Source: CAYLHS01 sp964383535 (GTDB lineage Bacteria > Actinomycetota > Acidimicrobiia > Spongiisociales > UBA4744). Taken from it: DNA of 12,044 bases. The notes below the pieces were generated by a model, which did no database searches, was not told the DNA's origin, and saw only the letters and a program-made list of their open reading frames with translations. How positions within the stretch are numbered: the stretch's first letter is position 1; each line of letters begins with the position of its first letter. The stretch spans positions 1-12,044 of the forward strand of contig CAYLHS010000066.1 of NCBI GenBank assembly GCA_964383535.1, given 5' to 3'. Of the stretch, positions 7,049 through 12,044 are shown piece by piece. The position numbers and the translations under genes were made by a program.

Positions 7049-7070
7049 GATCGCTCCTTCCCGACGAGTT

Positions 7071-7076
7071 ACGTTA
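7071..7076 (-). promoter_or_regulatory. Candidate -10 box for galactokinase
   Basis: TAACGT on the - strand lies 22 bases before the ATG, between the upstream hairpin and the GAAGGAG ribosome binding site (7054-7060). It would give a short leader of about 15 bases. The -35 is weak, so this is tentative. Confidence 0.3.
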
Positions 7077-7093
7077 GTGCGCGCCGAACACCG

Positions 7094-7122
7094 CAACGCC
7101 GCCGGTCGCCCGGCGGCGGTTG
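7094..7122 (-). terminator. GC-rich hairpin between thioredoxin and galactokinase
   Basis: A perfect 9-bp GC stem (7097-7105 with 7110-7118) closes a 4-base loop and can be extended by 3 bp past a single bulge. It lies 20 bases after the thioredoxin stop. On the - strand it is followed by a short T/G-rich stretch, like the rRNA terminator at the left end of the window. It probably ends the thioredoxin transcript and insulates galactokinase. Confidence 0.55.
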
Positions 7123-7142
7123 AACGGGTTTTCGGGGGACAC

Positions 7143-7514
7143 CTAGGCGGGGGCGTCCGCCTGTTCTGCGATCTTCTGATGGACTTCTTCCATGTCGATG
7201 TCGCGCACCTGGGTGATGAGATCCTCCAGCATGGGTTCGGGTAAGGCACCCGGCTGTGAGAAGAGGATGACCTTTTCCCGGAACACCATGAGGGTGGGGA
7301 TGGAGCGAATGCTGAAGTAGCCGGCGAGTTCCGGCTCCGCCTCGGTGTCTACCTTGCCGAAGATCATGTCGGGATACTGCTCCGACATCTTCTCGAACAC
7401 CGGACCGAACATCTTGCACGGGCCGCACCACTCCGCCCAGAAGTCGATCAGGACCGTCTCGTTGTCGAGGATGGTCTGTTCGAAGTTGTCCTTCGTCAAT
7501 GTGACAGTCGCCAT
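7143..7514 (-). CDS. trxA: Thioredoxin
   Basis: The 123-residue thioredoxin-fold protein has the redox site WCGPC (Cys30, Cys33), the buried Asp24 and the cis-proline Pro73 in SIRSIPTL, which are the standard features of a cytoplasmic thiol-disulfide reductant. It is about 15 residues longer than classical thioredoxin. The extra part is an acidic helical C-terminal tail (MEEVHQKIAEQADAPA). The start at 7514 has GGAG 5 bases upstream; upstream in-frame codons up to 7625 look non-coding. No thioredoxin reductase gene is adjacent. Which thioredoxin paralogue this is cannot be decided from the window, so the symbol is by family. Confidence 0.9.
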   Translation of the reverse strand: MATVTLTKDNFEQTILDNETVLIDFWAEWCGPCKMFGPVFEKMSEQYPDMIFGKVDTEAEPELAGYFSIRSIPTLMVFREKVILFSQPGALPEPMLEDLITQVRDIDMEEVHQKIAEQADAPA

Positions 7515-7534
7515 TGTTGCTCCATATGAATCGA

Positions 7535-7549
7535 TACCCCGTGGGGGTA
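7535..7549. repeat. 15-bp inverted repeat upstream of thioredoxin
   Basis: TACCCC, GTG, GGGGTA form a perfect 6-bp inverted repeat with a 3-base centre, 20 bases before the thioredoxin ATG. A TACGAT -10-like box on the - strand (7551-7556) would start transcription inside it. It could be an operator or a 5'-UTR hairpin. The role is untested. Confidence 0.35.
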
Positions 7550-7794
7550 CATCGTAGCCTTCCGATACAAGAACACCAGAACCGGTGCGGAGATTCCCGC
7601 TCGCGTCAGAAGACTCAATCGTCACGGGCCGCCAGACGGACGAAGGGTGGCGGGGGACTGAGGTGGTGCAGCCACAGGCATTCGAGTCGCGTGGCGCCGG
7701 CGCGTTTCACCAACCGGCTGCTTCTGCATTGCCCTTCCGGGTCAGGGTGTGGACTCCATCGTCCCCACCTTCGAGCGCGTCACATCTCGTGCGA

Positions 7795-7800
7795 GATACT
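7795..7800 (+). promoter_or_regulatory. Candidate -10 box driving the riboswitch-like RNA
   Basis: GATACT precedes the first paired base of the RNA (7811) by 10 bases, putting the expected start at about 7806-7808, inside repeat copy B. The upstream TTCGAG at 7770-7775 is a weak -35 candidate with 19-base spacing. From the thioredoxin promoter to here I see nothing else. Confidence 0.35.
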
Positions 7801-7815
7801 TCCGTCACGTGACGC
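7801..7815. repeat. 15-base repeat copy B with 12-bp palindrome, possible operator
   Basis: TCCGTCACGTGACGC is identical to 5557-5571, with the perfect palindrome at 7803-7814. It follows a GATACT box directly, and its last bases form the 5' side of the first stem of the riboswitch-like RNA. The same word over two promoters suggests a common regulator. Confidence 0.45.
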
Positions 7816-7976
7816 TTTGTAGCCTGGATCGGAGCCCCGGCACGGGGGACCCATTTCGCGCCTTCAGCAAGCGCGCGTGGGTGCATGGCCGGGCGACCGG
7901 ACACGTCGATGCGGGAATCGACTCTCGTGGGCCGGCCCGGCCGACTCGCGCCGTCCAGCTGCCGGATGGCGGCGTC
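7811..7976 (+). ncRNA. c-di-AMP riboswitch (ydaO/yuaA-type) aptamer candidate
   Basis: The RNA resembles the ydaO/yuaA class, which binds cyclic di-AMP. Conserved blocks occur in the right order: GACGCTTT at the 5' end, ATCGGAGC, then ACGGGGGACCCA (7842-7853), a hairpin (CGCGC 7857-7861 with GCGCG 7871-7875), GGGTGCAT (7879-7886), and near the 3' end CCGTCCAGCTGCC (7951-7963). Pairings support a fold. P1 is GACGCT 7811-7816 with GGCGTC 7971-7976. A central 8-bp stem is GGCCGGGC 7887-7894 with GCCCGGCC 7935-7942. Its tip is GTCGAT 7905-7910 with ATCGAC 7917-7922. In actinobacteria this class usually precedes genes for cell-wall hydrolases. None follows here, so either the target is lost or it is not recognisable. 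The match was made by eye from memory of the B. subtilis sequence, and the 3' block is the least perfect part. Confidence 0.7.
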
Positions 7977-8343
7977 CGTCTTCAGTGTCGTGCCAGGTGC
8001 CGGAGAGAGCGGCGGAATCCCGCACCGTCGGTGCGGTGCGGCGCTGTGGTGGTGGGCGTTGAGGATGGAAGGCCGAACCGCTGGAACTACCAAACGCCCA
8101 TAATCCACGTTATGTCGAGTTCCGACGTATCGTTCTCTTCATCAGCCGCGGGCCACTCCTCCGCGAGGATTGACGGCCCGTTCATGTACCAACCGAGGAG
8201 GGGGCGACTCGCCGACATCGACGCTACCCGCGGGTCACCAGTTCCGACCGTGCAAAAGGCGTGGGGTGCGGCGGGCATTCCATGTCGGGCCGGCCGGCTC
8301 CCTGCTTCTGATCACCGCTCCCGCCTGCCGAGTGGACAACCCT
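7977..8343. other. Stretch without a convincing gene, downstream of the riboswitch-like RNA
   Basis: No frame shows a recognisable protein. A 7-bp hairpin (CCGCACC 8020-8026 with GGTGCGG 8030-8036) lies 43 bases after the aptamer and could be part of its expression platform or a terminator for either strand. Two weak reading possibilities exist. On +, ATG 8112 gives 81 residues of low-complexity Ser/Arg sequence to 8357. On -, ATG 8278 gives 63 residues to 8087 with a plausible-looking acidic end (AADEENDTSELDITWIMGVW). Neither has a good ribosome binding site. Confidence 0.5.
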
Positions 8344-8721
8344 TCACGCCCTACTGATGCGCCGTCTCACGGACTCGAGCAGATTCTCAGGGGTGCTGTT
8401 GAAGGCGATCCGGCTGTCGGGTGCCTCGCTCCTGATCAGGTTGATGATGGTTTCGAACAGCTCCAGAAGGTCCTCTTCCTTCCGGATGCCCCCACCAACA
8501 ACAACGCAATCCCAGTGTTGAGCGCGTAGGGCCGCGGCTACCCGCGTCGCGATGTCATCGCTTCCATCGAGACCGACCAGGCACGCCTCGGTGTCATACC
8601 CGTCCCCCGCCAACGCCTCCAGGCCGGTGCGGATAGCACGTGCCACCGGTTCGGGGTCCCACGGACCGGGCACCCGATGGGGATCGAGCCCGATTACGAG
8701 CACCTTCTTCACGCCTGCCAT
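8344..8721 (-). CDS. Conserved protein of unknown function
   Basis: The 125-residue cytoplasmic protein reads as an alpha/beta fold. A first strand with VKKVLVIGLDP is followed by PWDPEPVARAIRTGLEAL. A second strand is CLVGLDGSD, and a third with a glycine turn is WDCVVVGGGIRKEEDLLELFE (70-90). It ends in SRIAFNSTPENLLESV. I recognise the pattern (GLDPHxVPG, DCVVxGGGIRK, IAFNxxPE) as a conserved bacterial family without assigned function. The layout recalls receiver or nucleotide-binding folds, but no known catalytic motif is complete. The gene is divergent from the peptidase E gene, with 58 bases between the starts. The ATG at 8719-8721 is the natural first start; no strong ribosome binding site is seen, and a GATAGC -10-like box lies about 13 bases upstream. 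Confidence 0.75.
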   Translation of the reverse strand: MAGVKKVLVIGLDPHRVPGPWDPEPVARAIRTGLEALAGDGYDTEACLVGLDGSDDIATRVAAALRAQHWDCVVVGGGIRKEEDLLELFETIINLIRSEAPDSRIAFNSTPENLLESVRRRISRA

Positions 8722-8766
8722 CGTACAGGTGCCGCTATCCCCACATCGTTGAACTCACCCCTCCCC

Positions 8767-8772
8767 TATCCT
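8767..8772 (+). promoter_or_regulatory. -10 box of a leaderless promoter (peptidase E-like gene)
   Basis: TATCCT ends 7 bases before the GTG at 8780, which lacks a Shine-Dalgarno, so the mRNA would start at the GTG. It is one of several identically spaced boxes in the window. Confidence 0.5.
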
Positions 8773-8779
8773 TGCGGTC

Positions 8780-9517
8780 GTGCCCGCCGACCATCCCACC
8801 ATCGTTGCCACCTCGGGCGGGTACCGCTTCGGAACCCGTGTTCGGATCGAATTCAACGCTCTTGTCCTGCACGCGATCGAGCGCTCCGGCGTCTCAGGTC
8901 GCCGCCCGCGGCTGACCTATGTCGGCACTGCGATCGGTGACCAGCGCAACGTTGCGTACGACATGGTGGAGGCAGGCCGAGTCGCAGGCATTGAGGTCTC
9001 GTCCCTCGACCTCTTCCCGATGCCCAACTTCGAGGACATCGAAGGGCACCTTCTCGACCAGGACGTGGTGTGGGTCCAAGGTGGCTCGGTCGCGAACCTG
9101 TTGGCGATCTGGAGCCTGCATGGGCTCGACAGCATCCTGGAGAGGGTGTGGAAGGCGGGAGTCGTGCTGAGTGGCGTGTCGGCCGGTTCGATCTGCTGGT
9201 TCGTCGGAGGAACCACCGACTCGTTCGGACCGGACCTGCGGCCGGTGGTCAACGGGTTGGGACTCCTCCCCTACGGCAATGGTGTCCACTACGACTCTGA
9301 GGACCAGCGACGCCCCTTGGTGCAGCGCCTCGTCGCCGAGGGCACGCTCCCGGAGACGCATTGCACGGATGACGGAGTCGGGCTCGTCTATGAAGGCACA
9401 ACGCTCGTTGAAGCCGTCGCCGAAGTCGACGGCAAAGGTGCGTATGTCGTGACCCGCAGCGGGGATCTCGCTGTGGAAGAGCGTGTCGTCCCCCGGCGGC
9501 TCTCCCCACCCGGCTGA
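8780..9517 (+). CDS. Peptidase E-like serine hydrolase (family S51)
   Basis: The 245-residue cytoplasmic protein has the family S51 pattern: an N-terminal IVATSGGYRFG strand-turn, VVWVQGGSVANLLAIW, then the nucleophile elbow SGVSAGSICWF with Ser134, then LLPYGNGVHYDSE carrying the likely catalytic His. Family S51 contains peptidase E, which cleaves Asp-X dipeptides, and cyanophycinase, which degrades cyanophycin. Length is nearer to peptidase E, and no cyanophycin synthetase is present, so an amino-peptidase role on small acidic peptides is the better guess. The GTG start is set by a leaderless -10 box. The 3' end is 43 bases from the convergent lipoprotein gene; only a weak 4-bp hairpin (CCCC-TCCT-GGGG) lies between. 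Confidence 0.85.
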   Translation: MPADHPTIVATSGGYRFGTRVRIEFNALVLHAIERSGVSGRRPRLTYVGTAIGDQRNVAYDMVEAGRVAGIEVSSLDLFPMPNFEDIEGHLLDQDVVWVQGGSVANLLAIWSLHGLDSILERVWKAGVVLSGVSAGSICWFVGGTTDSFGPDLRPVVNGLGLLPYGNGVHYDSEDQRRPLVQRLVAEGTLPETHCTDDGVGLVYEGTTLVEAVAEVDGKGAYVVTRSGDLAVEERVVPRRLSPPG

Positions 9518-9560
9518 GCCTCTTCGACCGGCCGCGCTCCCCTCCTGGGGCAGCTGGCCA

Positions 9561-11063
9561 TCAGCCGGAGGTAGCCACCTCGATCTCTCGCCACGCCACC
9601 CAGGAAGGGCTCTCGACCGTTTCGACGCGCAGCGCGTCGATCGCCGGCCAGGATCCGTCATTCACCAACACGAGTATCTCGCCGTCGCTTGTTACTCCAC
9701 GGAGTGTTCCCAAGAGAACGAAGCCATCAGAGTCGACCGGTGATCCAAGCACCCGATGCACGGTCTCTCCGGCGGGGTACTGGGAAATGTTGAGCGTGAT
9801 CTGAGAAGCCGTGACGGGATCTCCGAGATCGATCTGGATCCGCTGGGGTGCGAAATCGCCGGCGGACCACAACGTGCCCGGGTCTCCGTCGACGGCGAGA
9901 CTCGCCGGCTTCCCGGCCTCCGTGCTCGAAGCCGTGGCCGGCTTGCCCCTGGCCGCGTTGGAGCCGCCGTCGGTGAAGCCCAGGAGTGACCGATCCTCGA
10001 AGTAGGAGCGAATGAACCAGGTGAACGTGTAAGGCTCCGTCTCGGGCAGAACATGGTCCGGATGATCGACCCACGACTGAAAGAGCACGTGGTCGGGGTG
10101 GATTCCGTTCTCGTCCTCCAGCCGCAGGACCCGCTCCCCCATCACCTCGATGTCGACCTGGTCACTTGGATCCGAACCGTTCCCGGTGTAGATCATGCCA
10201 ACTGGCACACCGAGGTCTCTCCCGAACTCCACCAGCTCCCTCACCATGCCTGGCCAGTCGGTCCGCGACCAATCGATATCCAGATGAAGGAATGCCAGAT
10301 CGTATCCGTTGACCGTACGGAACGTCTCCACCCAGTTCTCGAGCGCTGTGACCTCGACTGGCTCGGGCGTAGGCTCCGTGTCGCCCACGACGACGTCGGG
10401 GAACCGGGATCGCATCGCGTCGACGAAGTCGCCGACCTCCTCCGCTACCTTGGTTGTGGACCACTGGCATGCGTTTTGACCTTCGTAGACCGCACCGTAG
10501 TAGTAGGGCTCGTCGAGGGCGATCAGATCGAGCGTCCCTCCAACCTGCTGGATGCGGTCGGCGATCAGGAGCCCCCCATCCGATCCGCCGAAAGCCTCGA
10601 CGCCCACGCCGCATCCTTCATCAGGATCGAGGGGGCCCACTTCGACGGCAAGTAGCAGCCCTCTACGTCGTATGTCGGAGACCGCCACCGCAAGCTGGTC
10701 GTTGGTTGCGTCTGCGACCCATTCCCCGTAGAGCTTGAACACCTGGAGATGAGAAGCTGCGATTCGCCAATCGGCCTTAGGGATGAACAGCCCCATGAAG
10801 TCGGCGGAGCCTATGAACGGTCGCCCTGGCCCGGTTGGCAGTGGCGGCAGCGGAGCAAACCAGGCGAGTTCGCCGGATGCGTCCGGCAGTGGCGGGAGTG
10901 TCGATGTTGGGGTGGTTGTGGTCGTCGTGATGGTGGCCGGGACGGAGGATGTCGGGATGGTGGAAGAGGTGGTCGACGAACTGGTCCCGTTTGTGGTCGA
11001 GACGTCCACAACCGACGAGCATGCAGTGGCGATCAGCATCACGAACAGGCAGCAGTAGCGCAC
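9561..11063 (-). CDS. Lipoprotein with Thr/Ser stalk, barrel-like domain and C-terminal F5/8C (discoidin) domain
   Basis: The 500-residue protein begins with a short signal peptide ending in LIATAC, whose Cys15 should be lipid-modified. The position three residues before it is Ala rather than Leu, a weak lipobox. Residues 16-58 are a Thr/Ser/Pro-rich stalk. Residues about 65-360 look like a TIM-barrel glycoside hydrolase-type domain: strands LLLAVEVGPL, DLIALDEPYYY, DVVVGDTEP, DLAFLHLDIDW and VPVGMIYTGNG each end in acidic or polar residues, as in active-site loops. Residues about 366-500 form an F5/8 type C (CBM32-like) domain, from NAARGKPATASST through AVDGDPGTLWS and IQIDLGDPVTASQ to WVAWREIEV. 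This suggests a cell-surface protein that binds and perhaps cuts glycans; no exact family is recognised. The GTG at 11063 is the start; TAGCAT lies 9 bases upstream. Confidence 0.8.
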   Translation of the reverse strand: MRYCCLFVMLIATACSSVVDVSTTNGTSSSTTSSTIPTSSVPATITTTTTTPTSTLPPLPDASGELAWFAPLPPLPTGPGRPFIGSADFMGLFIPKADWRIAASHLQVFKLYGEWVADATNDQLAVAVSDIRRRGLLLAVEVGPLDPDEGCGVGVEAFGGSDGGLLIADRIQQVGGTLDLIALDEPYYYGAVYEGQNACQWSTTKVAEEVGDFVDAMRSRFPDVVVGDTEPTPEPVEVTALENWVETFRTVNGYDLAFLHLDIDWSRTDWPGMVRELVEFGRDLGVPVGMIYTGNGSDPSDQVDIEVMGERVLRLEDENGIHPDHVLFQSWVDHPDHVLPETEPYTFTWFIRSYFEDRSLLGFTDGGSNAARGKPATASSTEAGKPASLAVDGDPGTLWSAGDFAPQRIQIDLGDPVTASQITLNISQYPAGETVHRVLGSPVDSDGFVLLGTLRGVTSDGEILVLVNDGSWPAIDALRVETVESPSWVAWREIEVATSG

Positions 11064-11233
11064 GTCGGCGGCATGCTACCCCCGATCTACCCGCCGCCCG
11101 GAGGATGAAGCAATGGGCAGCGGACTCGCGCACCGCTACGCCCCCGAGAGATCACGGTCCGTGCGCCGCTCTGAAGATGCCGCGATAGATTCGAGCAGTA
11201 GCAACTCCCCGCCGCCGACTGAGGAGCTGACAC

Positions 11234-11635
11234 CTACCCCCTCTCCCCCACCAGGGTAGCGATCTCGTCGAAGTCGGCTCCCGCCCTGACGAGATCCGCA
11301 ACGCTCGCGCCGTCGAGTGCCGGCCGAGGGTGAGTCCACCAGTCGATGCGCTCCCATTGATCCAACTCGGGTTCTCGACCCACACCGTCCAGGATGTAGC
11401 CGGCGTGGACCTGGAACGCGGGCCAGGTGGGGCCTGCCAGCCCGTAGACACAGATCAGCCTGGCACGATCCGGCGGATCGACCAACTGGTAACGAAGGTC
11501 TCGCCAACTCAGGTAGTGACCGGCGGACCAAAGCGTGTCCAAGCTTCGTGTCATGGCCGCCCATTCTCCCGCGTCTGGTGACTTTGTCCCACGACTGTCC
11601 GTGGCGTAGTGCGGCCGAAAAGGTCTGGAGCTCAT
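11234..11635 (-). CDS. Xre/MbcA/ParS antitoxin C-terminal domain-like protein
   Basis: The 133-residue protein ends in a segment like the toxin-binding C-terminal domain of Xre/MbcA/ParS-type proteins: WPAFQV (71-76), a spacer, LDQWERIDWWTHPRPALDG (91-109), then SVADLVRAG and a last helix. Family members usually read PAFQF, then a Trp-containing helix, then (T/S)PNPALGG and PLELL. The usual N-terminal helix-turn-helix is not clear here; residues 35-60 (LWSAGHYLSWRDLRYQL) may be a worn version. No RES-type toxin gene is adjacent. The ATG overlaps the stop of the upstream gene as ATGA, so translation is coupled. The first 27 residues are poorly ordered; Met28 is a possible alternative start. 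The 170 bases after the gene hold nothing clear. Confidence 0.6.
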   Translation of the reverse strand: MSSRPFRPHYATDSRGTKSPDAGEWAAMTRSLDTLWSAGHYLSWRDLRYQLVDPPDRARLICVYGLAGPTWPAFQVHAGYILDGVGREPELDQWERIDWWTHPRPALDGASVADLVRAGADFDEIATLVGERG

Positions 11636-12044
11636 TGTGTGGGTTCTGGGAGGTCATCGGGCCAGTCGGGGTGCTCACGCAACCATCCTTCGGCCAATCG
11701 CTTCGGCGCGCGTGACATCCAGGCGTCGGCAACCACTTCGGCTACTTCTCTTCTGCTCATCTCGCCGAGCCGCGAGGCTCTCACGAGCACTGCGGGGTAC
11801 CCGGCGAAGTGCGAGGTGGTGAAAAACGGGGTCGACTCGTCACGGACGAGTGCCTGCTTGGCGTCCTCGGAGTCGACCCAGAACGCGATCACGTCGGTGT
11901 AGCGCTCACCTGTCTCGGGATTCACCGCGTCGGGTCGAGGATTCCTGAAGAAGACGAAGCTCTTGCCCCGCACCTGGTAGATGGGGTTTCCGCCTGATCC
12001 CTCGATCCGCTTCGCGCCGGGCATCGATGCTGCCATGTCATGAA
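11632..12044 (-). CDS. MmcQ/YjbR-family protein, 5' end beyond the window
   Basis: At least 134 residues of a MmcQ/YjbR-like (CyaY-fold) protein. The family features visible are ASMPGAKRIEG, then YQVRGKSFVFFR, a strand with VIAFWVDSEDAKQAL, the motif FFTTSHFAGYPAVLVRASRLG and the end DAWMSRAPKRLAEGW. Members are small cytoplasmic proteins, called DNA-binding on thin evidence. An ATG at 12036 could be the start, but no ribosome binding site lies in the 8 remaining bases. The frame stays open to the window edge, and the family normally has about 10 more residues before the LPG-like turn. The true start is therefore probably outside. The stop overlaps the next gene's ATG by 4 bases. Confidence 0.8.
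   Translation of the reverse strand, partial: HDMAASMPGAKRIEGSGGNPIYQVRGKSFVFFRNPRPDAVNPETGERYTDVIAFWVDSEDAKQALVRDESTPFFTTSHFAGYPAVLVRASRLGEMSRREVAEVVADAWMSRAPKRLAEGWLREHPDWPDDLPEPTQ

Noticed and set aside
7707..8108. 133-residue - strand open frame
   Set aside because: It is the antisense of the structured RNA and has no recognisable motif.
7749..8357. 202-residue + strand open frame
   Set aside because: It runs straight through the riboswitch-like RNA, has Arg/Ser/Pro-rich composition with no domain, and no ribosome binding site; length is expected by chance in high-GC DNA.
11136..11732. 198-residue - strand frame
   Set aside because: It overlaps the coupled YjbR-like and ParS-like genes in another frame and is low-complexity Arg/Gly/Ser.

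Overview
The window is a high-GC chromosomal segment from an actinobacterium. The evidence is codon use, GTG starts, several leaderless-type promoters, a SURF1 gene, a small cytoplasmic gamma-glutamyltransferase-like enzyme, a lipoprotein on a Thr/Ser-rich stalk, and a c-di-AMP-riboswitch-like RNA. An Acidimicrobiia-like lineage would fit, but that is inference, not proof. No insertion sequence, phage gene, CRISPR array or tRNA is visible. The content is mostly housekeeping and conserved genes of unknown role.

Layout. The window opens in the 3' end of a 5S rRNA (1-41) with its terminator hairpin, so an rRNA operon lies to the left. Next on the + strand come a TPR protein (94-801) and an exported L,D-transpeptidase (834-1676). 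The latter overlaps tail-to-tail with a metallo-beta-lactamase-fold hydrolase on the - strand (1639-2568). A short SSB-like protein (2648-2962) and a divergent gamma-glutamyltransferase (3008-4534) follow on +. Then come a 59-residue unknown protein and SURF1, spaced like an operon (4620-5525), and a small zinc-ribbon protein (5565-5912). That last gene shares its stop-codon bases with a convergent galactokinase (5909-7048, -). A thioredoxin (7143-7514, -) lies upstream of galactokinase, separated by a strong GC hairpin.

From 7515 to 8343 there is no convincing protein gene. This gap holds the most interesting element: an RNA on the + strand at about 7811-7976 with sequence and secondary structure like the ydaO/yuaA (c-di-AMP) riboswitch, yet no recognisable gene follows it. 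The 15 bases at its promoter/5' end recur exactly over the start of the zinc-ribbon gene and contain a perfect 12-bp palindrome.

The right part has a conserved protein of unknown function (8344-8721, -), a divergent peptidase E-like serine hydrolase (8780-9517, +), a large lipoprotein with a barrel-like domain and a C-terminal F5/8C (discoidin-like) domain (9561-11063, -), and a translationally coupled pair at the right edge. That pair is a MmcQ/YjbR-family protein, running off the window, and a protein resembling the C-terminal domain of Xre/MbcA/ParS antitoxins.

Functional links visible in the sequence are modest. The L,D-transpeptidase and possibly the lipoprotein act at the cell envelope, and SURF1 serves cytochrome oxidase assembly. 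The riboswitch-like RNA suggests c-di-AMP control of something nearby, but its target cannot be identified here.
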